Shown here one piece after another: positions 1 through 8,196 of a stretch of 64,000 nucleotides of DNA (positions within the stretch are counted from its first letter, which is position 1; each line of letters starts with the position of its first letter). The stretch spans positions 2,055,946 through 2,119,945 of the forward strand of contig NZ_OY780936.1 of the NCBI RefSeq assembly GCF_963675905.1, given 5' to 3'. The position numbers were made by a program, and so were the translations under genes. The notes beneath the pieces are model-generated. The model saw only the letters and a list, made by a program, of their open reading frames with translations, was not told the DNA's origin and searched no databases. The DNA is from an uncultured Bacteroides sp. (lineage in GTDB: Bacteria; Bacteroidota; Bacteroidia; Bacteroidales; Bacteroidaceae).

Positions 1-298
1 CAATCCATATATAACTTACTATACGATTTATATAAGTAACCACTCTTCTTTTTCTTTTTTTGAGAAGGTATACCATTGCCGGCCATCCTAATGCAGGTAT
101 TAACCACCAAAACCAAAATATGTTTGTATTGCCAGTTGCATTGTAGCCAAAATAGATCATCAACGAAACTGCTGTTGATAGATATCCCCACAAAAGGAAC
201 ATATTTCCTGAACCTTCCTGCATTCCTTCTTTTGTCTCCTGAATCATTCGAGAAATTATTTCAATGCTTTCTTTCTCTGTTAACGTTTTCTCTTCCAT
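1..298 (-). CDS. Small predicted membrane protein, C-terminus cut by window edge
   Basis: An open frame starts at the ATG at 298 (reverse strand) and runs off the left edge, giving about 99 residues. The N-terminus (MEEKTLTEKESIEIISRMIQ) is charged and probably helical. Two hydrophobic segments follow, near residues 34-50 and 60-77, the second rich in Trp (IFWFWWLIPALGWP), and then a basic KKRKRR stretch, so a two-helix inner-membrane protein is likely. I do not recognise a named domain. Similar short proteins occur in Bacteroides next to small transcriptional regulators, but the neighbouring gene is outside the window. An A-rich stretch just upstream could serve as ribosome binding site. Confidence 0.65.
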   Translation of the reverse strand, partial: MEEKTLTEKESIEIISRMIQETKEGMQEGSGNMFLLWGYLSTAVSLMIYFGYNATGNTNIFWFWWLIPALGWPAMVYLLKKRKRRVVTYINRIVSYIWI

Positions 299-510
299 AG
301 TTCTTTTTTAATTAATTTGTAAATTGGTTTATAACATAAACTATATCCGGATAAAAAAGCAAAAGAGCTGTGCACTTCTCAATTGCCGTGTGCAAATATA
401 AAGTGGTTTATATTATAAACCAAATATATTGCTTCCTATTTTATAAAAATATTTATTTCCCGAAAAATAAGAGCCAAATAGTCCTATAATTCTATTGATT
501 TATTGTATAT

Positions 511-547
511 AGAAAAGAGGGTATCCTTTTGGGATACCCTCTTTTCT
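511..547. terminator. Bidirectional intrinsic terminator
   Basis: A perfect 16-bp stem (511-526 paired with 532-547) has a 5-nt loop and carries A-rich and T-rich ends, so it can terminate in either direction. It lies directly after the DUF5606 gene, which reads leftward. Confidence 0.85.
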
Positions 548-565
548 ATCGATTACTAAGAGATA

Positions 566-1000
566 TTATTCAGCTTCAGATTCTGCAACTTCTTCAGTTG
601 ATTCTTCTGCTTCAAAATCTGTGATACCGTTAGTTACCAAAATGTTATACCATGAAATTAATTTCTTAATATCAGTTACATAAACTCTATCACGGTCAAA
701 ATCTGGAAGGATCTCTGCAAAATAAGTACGCAATTGGTCGCTAGTAGATTTCTTTGCATCAATAGATGCTAATTCACCATTTTCTTTCTTCAGCACAGAA
801 GCAAGCACTTCTTTCAAAGAAACTTCTGAATCATTTGTATACATTGCAATATCAGCCAAAGAAATAACTTTTTCATTACCATAAGCAGGGATACGTTTCT
901 TATCTGCAGAAATTGATTCAACAATCAGCATATTCTTTCCCTGAGAAATTAACTTATACAAACCCGGCTTACCCGAGATAGACAAAATAGTCTTCAACAT
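566..1000 (-). CDS. DUF5606 domain protein
   Basis: This 144-residue protein begins MLKTILSISGKPGLYKLISQ, the typical opening of the Bacteroidota-specific DUF5606 family. The body is compact with no signal peptide or membrane segment, and the last 15 residues are a run of Glu, Ser and Ala. The C-terminal half has the pattern VYVTDIKKLISWYNIL, also characteristic. The biochemical role is unknown. It lies downstream of coaE on the same strand with a 117-nt gap, so it may have its own promoter, and it is followed by a strong hairpin terminator. The length matches the family and the start is an unambiguous ATG. Confidence 0.85.
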   Translation of the reverse strand: MLKTILSISGKPGLYKLISQGKNMLIVESISADKKRIPAYGNEKVISLADIAMYTNDSEVSLKEVLASVLKKENGELASIDAKKSTSDQLRTYFAEILPDFDRDRVYVTDIKKLISWYNILVTNGITDFEAEESTEEVAESEAE

Positions 1001-1117
1001 AATACTTTTTTATTTTATTTTTAAATATTTGAGCCAACAAAAATAGCATTCAACATTGAAACAAGCAACGTTAAATTGATAAAAAGTGACCCTTTAAACA
1101 TATATTAGGAAAAACAA

Positions 1118-1705
1118 TTATTGTAGTGATGATTTTACCAACTCTACTATTTGAGGAATTACAGGAATTTGTTCGTCATTAACAATAACAAAATGGGCTA
1201 ATGCTCTTTTCTTCTCATCATCCATCTGACTTTGAATTCTTTTTAAGATTTGTTCTTTTGACGAAGAGGCATCACGCAAAGCCAGCCGTTGCAAACGTAA
1301 ATCCATTGGAGCATAAACCATTGCAACAATATCAACTTCATCAGTAAATCCGGCTTCAATGAGTATTGCCGATTCAATTGCAACAACAGGGTACTTACTA
1401 TTTTTAGCTGCCCATTTTACGAAGTCTTCTTTAACTCTTGGATGAATAATCTTATTAACAATTTTAGCATGCTCTGCATCCGAAAAAATATAAGCAGCAA
1501 GTAGATTCTTGTTTAAAACGCCGTTAATATAAACTTCTTCACCAAGTAAATTAATAAGTTGTTGCTTTATCAAAGTATCAGTTGAAGTGATTCTTTTTGA
1601 TTCATCATCTGCTATATAAACGGGTATCCCCATTGTTTTCAATAAATGAGAGACAACCGATTTACCACTCCCAATGCCGCCAGTTAAACCAATCTTAATA
1701 GCCAT
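1118..1705 (-). CDS. coaE: Dephospho-CoA kinase
   Basis: Catalyses the last step of coenzyme A synthesis, ATP-dependent phosphorylation of the 3'-hydroxyl of dephospho-CoA, in the cytoplasm. The 195-residue length is normal. The P-loop GLTGGIGSGKS lies at residues 6-16, followed by VYIADDESKRI, which matches the substrate-binding Asp region, and IIHPRV near residue 88. The lid region contains LRLQRLALRD. The start codon overlaps the end of the upstream YbbR-like gene by 11 nt, so the two are translationally linked. The order nusB-yajC-ybbR-coaE is a common Bacteroidetes arrangement. Confidence 0.95.
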   Translation of the reverse strand: MAIKIGLTGGIGSGKSVVSHLLKTMGIPVYIADDESKRITSTDTLIKQQLINLLGEEVYINGVLNKNLLAAYIFSDAEHAKIVNKIIHPRVKEDFVKWAAKNSKYPVVAIESAILIEAGFTDEVDIVAMVYAPMDLRLQRLALRDASSSKEQILKRIQSQMDDEKKRALAHFVIVNDEQIPVIPQIVELVKSSLQ

Positions 1706-2708
1706 AAGCAGGAATTGATTCGATTAAGAAATCTACCTGATCAGGAATAATGCGTACGTAGCTCACTCCTGCCGGAACCGATTTCAGTTTTAATTTATAT
1801 TTCTCAGATCCACTCTTCATTAGTTCTTCAAAAGAGATATCAAAAACAAAGTTTTCAGGACGAATAGATTTAAAGCGTCTCAGCCCAACCTGAAAAGTTA
1901 CTTTTACTTTTGAAGGAAATGTTCGCAAAGATTTATTAGCAGGAAAGTTTATTCCCAATAATGGCACTTCTAAAGTTTTTTCAGTAAGAATATCAACAGG
2001 AAGCATAAGATTAACCACGTTGGGTACTAATTTCACACCTTTAATAGTAGCTAATTGCACCCTCTTATGTACTGTATCCGAAATCTCTTTCAATAATACA
2101 GCATGCGTACTGACATATTTAATAGAATCAAGCATAGACTGTGGAGCATATACAAGAACCGAATCGGGAGAAAACACAGTATCTGTAAGGTAATACTGAC
2201 GTCCTGTACTTATTTTACCTCTTAACCTTACAGGAACTTTCTTTGATGCACCCATTGTATAAAAGTAATCAACAACATCAGGCTTGATGCTAACTAGCTT
2301 AGTAGAAGAACTAAGCTGAGATAAAATTCTTTTTTCAATGCTAGACGCAGGTATAATTACATGATTACCAAGATCCTGATAATCTGCAAAATCCAGACTA
2401 ATAGGGTAAAAGTTGTGACCAAAAAAATAATTCAGTAACGTAGTTCCTTTATCTTTAACTACAATATGTAATTCGGAAATAGGTTCAGCGGTTATAACAG
2501 CATCGTTCGGAACATTTTTTAGTTTTACAGGAATAGCTAATTCAATCTCAAAATTGTTTTTTAAAGTCTGCAATAACCAAAATCCAGAAGATATAAAGAA
2601 AAAAAACAGAAAGATCAGAACTTTTCTACTTTTTTCACTCAGCAGAAAGCTTCTGACCCTCCTAAATATCTTTAAATAAAAGAACTTTATGTTCCTTTCA
2701 ATAAACAT
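1695..2708 (-). CDS. YbbR-like (CdaR-type) domain protein, membrane anchored
   Basis: The 337-residue protein has a basic N-terminus and one transmembrane helix near residues 30-47 (VLIFLFFFFISSGFWLLQTL), followed by an extracytoplasmic region. That region holds repeats of the YbbR fold, recognisable from ELAIPVKLKNVPNDAVI and VPVRLRGKISTGRQYYL. In Firmicutes, YbbR/CdaR proteins regulate diadenylate cyclase. No such cyclase is visible here, so the role is open. The gene starts 9 nt after yajC and overlaps coaE by 11 nt, which places it in the nusB-yajC-ybbR-coaE operon. The ATG start is well placed before the basic segment. Confidence 0.85.
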   Translation of the reverse strand: MFIERNIKFFYLKIFRRVRSFLLSEKSRKVLIFLFFFFISSGFWLLQTLKNNFEIELAIPVKLKNVPNDAVITAEPISELHIVVKDKGTTLLNYFFGHNFYPISLDFADYQDLGNHVIIPASSIEKRILSQLSSSTKLVSIKPDVVDYFYTMGASKKVPVRLRGKISTGRQYYLTDTVFSPDSVLVYAPQSMLDSIKYVSTHAVLLKEISDTVHKRVQLATIKGVKLVPNVVNLMLPVDILTEKTLEVPLLGINFPANKSLRTFPSKVKVTFQVGLRRFKSIRPENFVFDISFEELMKSGSEKYKLKLKSVPAGVSYVRIIPDQVDFLIESIPAYGY

Positions 2709-2717
2709 TCTATCTTA

Positions 2718-3050
2718 CTATTTCGTATTTGCTTGACTTGCATCAGATGCAGCAGCAAAAATAGAATTTTTATCTATTTTTATACGGACATTATCTGCAA
2801 TTTCAAGAATAACAGAATCATCTTTTACTTCTTTAATTTTTCCGTGTATGCCACCAGCAGTAATAACCTTTTGACCTACTTCCAATCCTTTACGGAAATT
2901 CTGGATTTCCTTTTGTTTTTTGTTTTGTGGACGAATCATAAAAAAATAAATAATAGCAAACATTGCTACCATCATAAGAATGGTACCACCGCCACCACTT
3001 AGAAAATCTCCACCAACAATTGTTCCTTGTAATAATACAGATAAGTTCAT
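2718..3050 (-). CDS. yajC: Preprotein translocase subunit YajC
   Basis: A small accessory subunit of the Sec translocon that associates with SecDF in the inner membrane. The 110-residue protein has a single transmembrane helix around residues 22-40 (GTILMMVAMFAIIYFFMIRP) ending in the family signature FMIRPQNKKQKE. The cytoplasmic domain contains GLEVGQKVITAGGIHGKI, also diagnostic. It lies 44 nt after nusB and 9 nt before the YbbR-like gene, consistent with co-transcription. Length and start are normal. Confidence 0.95.
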   Translation of the reverse strand: MNLSVLLQGTIVGGDFLSGGGGTILMMVAMFAIIYFFMIRPQNKKQKEIQNFRKGLEVGQKVITAGGIHGKIKEVKDDSVILEIADNVRIKIDKNSIFAAASDASQANTK

Positions 3051-3094
3051 AAAATATTCTTTATAGTTTTATAATCAATAAAAAAACAAATATA

Positions 3095-4021
3095 TTAGTT
3101 TTTTGTTAGCTTTCCCTCTTTTTTTAATTGATTAACTATTCCATCCAATGTTCCATTAATAAAACTGCCACTTTTTGCGGTACTATATAGTTTCGCAATT
3201 TCTACATATTCATTCAAAGATACACTAATTGGAATATTAGGGAAACTAAGTATTTCTGCCAATGCAATCTGCATAATAATCACATCCATGAAAGCCACAC
3301 GATCTAAATCCCAGTTCTTAGTATTTTCGCTTATTAAATGGCGATAATAATCTTCATTCATAATTGAACGACGGAACAATCTACGAGCAAATTCCTGATC
3401 TTCATCATCTTTAAATTCTGGCAATAGTTTTTGACTTACACCTTGTTTCTCATCAAATTTCTTGATTGTTTTAATAACAAAGGTATCAACTATTTCTTTA
3501 TCATCATTCCAATATAAGCTTTGATCTTCCAAAACCTGATCTAAAGACTCGTTAGTCATAATGAAGTTTTTATAGATTTTCCTCCATAACTCACGATCTT
3601 CAGTATAAGAAGACTCTTCTGACTCCATATACTCCTTATATATATCAGAACTAGCAATTTTATCAAATAATTCTTTGATAAAATCTGTTTCATTAGCCCA
3701 TGTTTTCTTTTGGGTAGAAACAAACTCTGAAAGTTGTTTGTTTACTTCCAATTGGGCAATAAATTTGTTTTCCGCAAATTTCATGCAAGGGGCTAAATCT
3801 TCCTGAGAAGGTACTAATTTGTTTTTTGCCACATCAATACGTTTATGGGCAAAGTTCGTCAATTCTATCATCAACAACAACAAGTAGTTGTAGAGGTCGT
3901 AAGCCTTTGAAAGACTAAAAAACAACTCTTTTTCGGCTGTATCCAAATTTTTGTTTCCATTTTGATAGTAAGCGTACACAATCTGCACGATTTTAAGACG
4001 AATAAGAACTCTGTTAATCAT
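3095..4021 (-). CDS. nusB: Transcription antitermination factor NusB
   Basis: NusB binds boxA RNA together with ribosomal protein S10 and supports rRNA antitermination. This version has 308 residues, about twice the E. coli length; the extra N-terminal part is usual for Bacteroidetes. The N-terminus MINRVLIRLKIVQIVYAYYQ and the C-terminal NusB fold (WDLDRVAFMDVIIMQIALAE, then SVSLNEYVEIAKLYST and FINGTLDGI) are clear. I chose the ATG at 4021; a TTG four codons upstream is in frame but less likely. It is the first gene of the leftward operon with yajC, the ybbR-like gene and coaE, and is divergent from the PUR-family gene. Confidence 0.92.
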   Translation of the reverse strand: MINRVLIRLKIVQIVYAYYQNGNKNLDTAEKELFFSLSKAYDLYNYLLLLMIELTNFAHKRIDVAKNKLVPSQEDLAPCMKFAENKFIAQLEVNKQLSEFVSTQKKTWANETDFIKELFDKIASSDIYKEYMESEESSYTEDRELWRKIYKNFIMTNESLDQVLEDQSLYWNDDKEIVDTFVIKTIKKFDEKQGVSQKLLPEFKDDEDQEFARRLFRRSIMNEDYYRHLISENTKNWDLDRVAFMDVIIMQIALAEILSFPNIPISVSLNEYVEIAKLYSTAKSGSFINGTLDGIVNQLKKEGKLTKN

Positions 4022-4221
4022 AACTTTTTTCAATTCATTAATTCAACGTACAAAAGTAGATATTTTAGAGTGTTCACACAAACAAATTACATTTTTTAAT
4101 GAATAAATAGCTCTTTAAAATTAAAAATGTGATTTTACAAGAAGTTTCTGCACTATTCTTTTGCCTATTAAAAAAAAATAGTCAATTTTGGGGCCGAATT
4201 AAAACAGTGATAATTTAGTTT

Positions 4222-4605
4222 ATGGAAGAGTTCAAAAAGAAAAGCGCAGTGGATATGAGCGAGAAGGAAATCGTTTTTTCTAAATCAATCAAAGCAGGTA
4301 AACGCATTTATTATTTAGATGTTAAAAAGAACCGTAAAGACGAAATGTTCATTGCTATTACAGAAAGTAAAAAAGTAGTTTCTGGAGAAGGAGATGATTC
4401 ACAGGTTTCTTTTGAAAAGCACAAAATTTTTCTATATAAAGAAGATTTTGAGAAGTTTATGACAGGATTAACGCAGGCAATCTCTTTTATAAACGACAAC
4501 AAAAGTAATGATGAGGAAACAGTAATCAATCAGGCTGAAGAAGTAGAAATAAATACTGATCATATAATTTCTGATGAAATAAAGATTGATATTGATTTTG
4601 AATAG
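4222..4605 (+). CDS. PUR-family nucleic-acid-binding protein (DUF3276)
   Basis: The 127-residue protein has the PUR fold of the DUF3276 family (residues about 18-90): VFSKSIKAGKRIYYLDVKKN followed by EMFIAITESKK and KHKIFLYKEDFEKFMTGL. Related spirochaete and Bacteroidetes proteins bind single-stranded DNA or RNA as dimers; the target here is unknown. The last third is acidic and probably disordered. It is a single gene divergent from nusB, and the rplY promoter lies behind it. The start at 4222 is the first ATG and fits the family. Confidence 0.85.
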   Translation: MEEFKKKSAVDMSEKEIVFSKSIKAGKRIYYLDVKKNRKDEMFIAITESKKVVSGEGDDSQVSFEKHKIFLYKEDFEKFMTGLTQAISFINDNKSNDEETVINQAEEVEINTDHIISDEIKIDIDFE

Positions 4606-4644
4606 GAAATATATATTATTCAAGTCATTTATCCTCTCCTTTTC

Positions 4645-4675
4645 TTTGTAATATAAAAAAGAAAGCGTACTTTTG
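4645..4675 (+). promoter_or_regulatory. Promoter of rplY-pth-S4 operon
   Basis: A Bacteroides-type promoter: TTTG at 4645-4648 (-33 element), 19 bp, then TACTTTTG at 4668-4675 (-7 element, consensus TAnnTTTG). It predicts a leader of roughly 90 nt before rplY. Confidence 0.7.
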
Positions 4676-4770
4676 CACCGCTTTTTACTGGCATCGTGTG
4701 ATATACCACATCGTGTAATGGTGAGTTAAGCAACAAAACTTAATTTAGAGTAACACAAAAAAATTAGAAA

Positions 4771-5346
4771 ATGAAAACAATTGAAATTAGTGCAACTTTG
4801 AGAAACGATTTCGGAAAGAAAGGTTCTCAAGCTATTCGTAAGACTGACGGTGTACCTTGCGTTCTTTACGGACAAGGAGAAAACTTACACTTTACAGTAA
4901 CAAACGATTCTCTTCGTAACTTGGTATATTCACCAGATATCTATCTTGTAAACCTGGATATCGAAGGTAAGAAAGTTAAGGCTATCATGAAAGATATCCA
5001 ATTCCACCCAGTAAAAGATAATATTCTTCACATTGACTTCTACCAGATTGATGAAGTTAAGCCTATCGTAATGGAAGTTCCTGTAGCTCTTGAAGGTTTG
5101 GCTGAAGGTGTTAAAGCCGGTGGTAAGTTAACTCTTCAAATGCGTAAAATTAAAGTTAAAGCTTTATTCAATGATATCCCAGAAAAATTGGTTATCAATG
5201 TATCTAGCTTAGGTTTAGGTAAGACTATTCAGGTTGGACAACTTTCATTTGAAAACCTTGAATTATTAACTGCTAAGGAAGCTGTTGTTTGTGCTGTTAA
5301 GTTGACTCGTGTAGCAAGAGGTCTTGCTGCTGCAGCAAATAAATAA
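4771..5346 (+). CDS. rplY: 50S ribosomal protein L25/general stress protein Ctc
   Basis: Binds 5S rRNA in the large ribosomal subunit. The 191-residue protein has the N-terminal L25 domain (residues 1-90; GKKGSQAIRKTDGVPCVLYG and IQFHPVKDNILHIDFYQI) and the C-terminal TL5/Ctc beta domain (LEGLAEGVKAGGKLTLQMRK), so it is the long CTC form. The end is Ala-rich and basic. It is the first gene of an operon with pth (18 nt downstream) and an S4-domain gene, and is preceded by a good promoter and an unusual leader of about 90 nt. Confidence 0.96.
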   Translation: MKTIEISATLRNDFGKKGSQAIRKTDGVPCVLYGQGENLHFTVTNDSLRNLVYSPDIYLVNLDIEGKKVKAIMKDIQFHPVKDNILHIDFYQIDEVKPIVMEVPVALEGLAEGVKAGGKLTLQMRKIKVKALFNDIPEKLVINVSSLGLGKTIQVGQLSFENLELLTAKEAVVCAVKLTRVARGLAAAANK

Positions 5347-5364
5347 TTAACTTTTTAAAGTTGA

Positions 5365-5928
5365 ATGAAATACTTGATTGTAGGATTGGGTAATATCGGT
5401 GATGAATACCGGGATACTCGTCACAACATAGGATTTAATGTATTGGACGCCCTAGCTAAGGCGTCCAATATTGTTTTTACCGATGGACGTTATGGGGCTA
5501 CCGCTACTCTATCGATAAAAGGTCGTACGCTTATTTTGCTCAAACCATCTACTTTTATGAATCTGAGTGGAAATGCAGTACGCTATTACATGCAAAAAGA
5601 AAAAATTGCCTTAGAAAATGTACTTGTAGTGGTTGACGACTTAGCATTACCGTTTGGAACTCTTCGCTTAAAAGCAAAAGGCAGCGATGCCGGCCATAAC
5701 GGATTAAAGCATATTGCTGCCACACTGGGAACAGAGAACTATGCACGTTTGCGTTTTGGTATCGGCAATGACTTTCCACGAGGTGGACAGATTGACTTTG
5801 TACTAGGCAATTTTACCGAAGAAGATATGAAGACAATGGATGAACGCCTGGAAATGGCAGGCGAAATTGTGAAAAATTTCTGTCTGGCAGGCATTTCTCT
5901 TACAATGAATCAGTTTAATAAAAAATAA
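5365..5928 (+). CDS. pth: Peptidyl-tRNA hydrolase
   Basis: Releases tRNA from peptidyl-tRNAs that drop off ribosomes. The 187 residues match the family. Visible signatures are [21 protein letters not shown], with catalytic His about residue 20; [10 protein letters not shown], with the conserved Asn; [11 protein letters not shown], with the catalytic-pair Asp; and [13 protein letters not shown]. The order rplY-pth is conserved in many bacteria. The gap to the next gene is only 5 nt, so translation of the three genes is probably coupled. Confidence 0.97.
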   Translation: MKYLIVGLGNIGDEYRDTRHNIGFNVLDALAKASNIVFTDGRYGATATLSIKGRTLILLKPSTFMNLSGNAVRYYMQKEKIALENVLVVVDDLALPFGTLRLKAKGSDAGHNGLKHIAATLGTENYARLRFGIGNDFPRGGQIDFVLGNFTEEDMKTMDERLEMAGEIVKNFCLAGISLTMNQFNKK

Positions 5929-5933
5929 AAAGT

Positions 5934-6356
5934 ATGGCTGAAGCGAGAATAGACAAATGGATGTGGGCAACGCGTATATTCAAAACACGTACTATCGCTG
6001 CCGAAGCTTGTAAAAAAGGTCGTGTTTCTATTAATGGTTCACAGGTAAAAGCATCACGCACTATTAAAGTAGGTGATGTTATTCAGGTAAAAAAGTCGCC
6101 TATTACTTATTCATTTAAAGTATTGCAAACAATAGAGAAGCGAATTGGTGCTAAACTTGTGCAGGAATATATGGAGAATGTTACCACTCCTGATCAGTAT
6201 GAAATACTTGAAATGAACAAAATCAGTGGTTTTGTAGACAGAGCACGAGGTACCGGACGGCCAACAAAAAAAGATCGTCGGGAATTAGAAGATTTCAGCA
6301 CTCCAGAATCTATGGATGATTTTGACTTCGATTTTGATTTTAATTCAGAAGACTAG
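5934..6356 (+). CDS. S4-domain RNA-binding protein (Hsp15/RqcP-like)
   Basis: The 140-residue protein begins with an S4 RNA-binding domain at residues 4-65: RIDKWMWATRIFKTRTIAAE, then GRVSINGSQVKASRTIKVGD. Hsp15 relatives bind 50S-peptidyl-tRNA complexes after aberrant subunit dissociation, and RqcP relatives act in ribosome quality control. Its place right behind pth fits such a role, but this is inference. The C-terminal tail is a run of Asp, Phe and Glu (DFDFDFDF), probably disordered. It starts 5 nt after the pth stop and is the last gene of the operon. Confidence 0.88.
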   Translation: MAEARIDKWMWATRIFKTRTIAAEACKKGRVSINGSQVKASRTIKVGDVIQVKKSPITYSFKVLQTIEKRIGAKLVQEYMENVTTPDQYEILEMNKISGFVDRARGTGRPTKKDRRELEDFSTPESMDDFDFDFDFNSED

Positions 6357-6364
6357 AAAGTAAT

Positions 6365-7192
6365 CTATAATGGCTGGCATTCCTTACAATAGTAAATGCT
6401 TCCGCCTAAATAGTTTTCTTTCACAATAATACTACCACATTTAGAGCAAGGCTTTCCAGAAGTATTTTTGGAAAGCTTTGTTTTATATCCTCCGGCATTC
6501 CCAAACAAATCGGTTTCAACATCTCTCCCACCTAATTCGCAGATTTCAGATATCGTATTCTTTATTACATTATACAACATCTCCTTTTCTTGTGTATCCA
6601 GCTCCTGAACTCTCTTTTTGGGATGTATGCCGGCATTATACAAAATATCCTGCAATACACCATTACCAAGGCCTGGAATTCTTTGTTCGGTAGCCAGCAA
6701 AGCTTTTGAAGATTTCTTTTTAAGATTTTCATCAGAAATAAGATTCATGAAATAATCTTTGCTAAATGCATCTGATAAAACCGATGGTTTTTCTACTGCA
6801 ACAAGATAATATGGATTATCGAATGTATCAACCTGGAAAGCCCATAATCCGCCATACATCTGCACTGTTACAGCAAGAAAAGAATTATCATCAAATCCTA
6901 TCAGGAGCTGATGTTTATCGGGTATTTTACTTCCAGATTCAAAATAATGAAGATTAGCTCCATCACCAAATACAATTCTGGTCTTTTCTGTACTAATCTC
7001 AACCAAACCTCCCCGAGGATTGGAATCAATTACTTTTTCCCCAATCAAGAGTGATGGGTAATTTTGAGGATCACCCAAAAAGAAAGCAAACTTGTGAGGA
7101 GAAAAACCTGCAACAACATCAGTAATAACCTTTCCTTTAATGGTATTATTCAACTGGCGGCACAATACAATAGCTTCGGGTATTTCAATCAT
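6365..7192 (-). CDS. Fpg/Nei-family DNA glycosylase-like protein lacking the N-terminal proline
   Basis: The 275-residue protein has the Fpg/Nei layout: N-terminal beta domain, helix-two-turn-helix region (EQRIPGLGNGVLQDILYNAG) and a C-terminal four-Cys zinc finger (CSKC near residue 252, YCKEC at the end). Active Fpg/Nei enzymes begin with Met-Pro-Glu or Met-Pro-Gly, and the exposed Pro is the Schiff-base nucleophile. Here the start is MIEIPEA, so residue 2 is Ile and the first Met would probably not be removed. The finger Arg that normally precedes the last Cys pair is also not evident (GGSIYYCKEC). It may be a non-catalytic lesion binder or use different chemistry. I chose the ATG at 7192; a TTG three codons upstream is less likely. 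The gene converges with the S4-domain gene. Confidence 0.8.
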   Translation of the reverse strand: MIEIPEAIVLCRQLNNTIKGKVITDVVAGFSPHKFAFFLGDPQNYPSLLIGEKVIDSNPRGGLVEISTEKTRIVFGDGANLHYFESGSKIPDKHQLLIGFDDNSFLAVTVQMYGGLWAFQVDTFDNPYYLVAVEKPSVLSDAFSKDYFMNLISDENLKKKSSKALLATEQRIPGLGNGVLQDILYNAGIHPKKRVQELDTQEKEMLYNVIKNTISEICELGGRDVETDLFGNAGGYKTKLSKNTSGKPCSKCGSIIVKENYLGGSIYYCKECQPL

Positions 7193-7288
7193 AACAGTCA
7201 AATATTTATTGATTTATTATCGTCCTGAAAAACTTGTACTTTTGCTTATACTCCACTTTCTATTTGTGGTTAAACAAAGTAAGAAGAA

Positions 7289-7339
7289 AAAAGCCGGACT
7301 TGCAAATAAGTCTGACTCTATTTTTTATCCGGCAAAAAA
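7289..7339 (-). terminator. Probable terminator after carbonic anhydrase gene
   Basis: Read leftward, GCCGGA pairs with TCCGGC around an inner GACTT/AAGTC stem, followed by a run of T. It sits 30-80 nt beyond the stop codon of the carbonic anhydrase gene. Confidence 0.55.
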
Positions 7340-7368
7340 GCTTTACCGGAGACTGTTATAAGTATCAA

Positions 7369-8043
7369 TTACAAAAAATCCACTTTCCCTGTTTTCATAT
7401 CATAGATTGCTCCAACAATCATAATTTCGTTTAAATCTTCCATTTCTTTAAGAATAGGACTTTTACTTCTGATCTCATCAATTGATATTTGAACATTTAA
7501 GTGACAGACAGCATCCATAAACTCATCATTCTTTGATGATTTATCTCCTTTATAAAAACTATTAGCTTTTTCTACGGCAGGTTTAATTTTAGAAAGTAAA
7601 GATGTTATATTTCCCATCTTTACATCATCAATTGCCGACTGAATAGCTCCGCAATGTGTATGACCTAATACAACAATAAGTTTAGATCCAGATACTTTGC
7701 AGGCATATTCGAGACTTCCCAGAATATCTTCATTTACTATATTTCCGGCTACACGAGAAACAAACATGTCTCCTATACCCCGATGAAAAATATCTTCTAC
7801 AGGAACTCGCGAATCAAGACAAGATAAAACGACTGCCAACGGATACTGTCCTAATACTGCTGTACGAATACGGTCGGAATTATTACGAACAGTTAGATTA
7901 TCTTCTACAAATTCCTGATTCCCTTTTTTCAGAATATCAAGAACCTCGCTGGGGGTAAGTTTCTGTTGTTCCTCTTTGGAACGTATGGAACCAGTAAGAA
8001 TATGTTCCATACCCAATTCTGATTTATTTTTTTGTTCTCCCAT
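7369..8043 (-). CDS. Beta-class carbonic anhydrase
   Basis: Reversible hydration of CO2 to bicarbonate. The 224-residue protein has all beta-class zinc ligands and dyad residues: CLDSR (Cys, with the Asp/Arg dyad, near residue 95) and GHTHCGA (His and Cys, near residues 147-150). The N-terminal segment (TPSEVLDILKKGNQEFVEDN) is typical of the bacterial clade. I see no signal peptide, so it is likely cytoplasmic, where it could supply bicarbonate for carboxylases or pH control. It is divergent from the CE12 esterase gene. Confidence 0.94.
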   Translation of the reverse strand: MGEQKNKSELGMEHILTGSIRSKEEQQKLTPSEVLDILKKGNQEFVEDNLTVRNNSDRIRTAVLGQYPLAVVLSCLDSRVPVEDIFHRGIGDMFVSRVAGNIVNEDILGSLEYACKVSGSKLIVVLGHTHCGAIQSAIDDVKMGNITSLLSKIKPAVEKANSFYKGDKSSKNDEFMDAVCHLNVQISIDEIRSKSPILKEMEDLNEIMIVGAIYDMKTGKVDFL

Positions 8044-8196
8044 TTTTTATCCTTTACCTTTTAAAATCACTCACAAAAATATTACTTTTAATGTAATAAT
8101 GTATATTTTTTAATATGAATGTACATATCTCTATTTCTCAAATTATTCTAAATACAGACTTTTGCTGAAAAGATATCTACGATTAAATTTTAAAAT

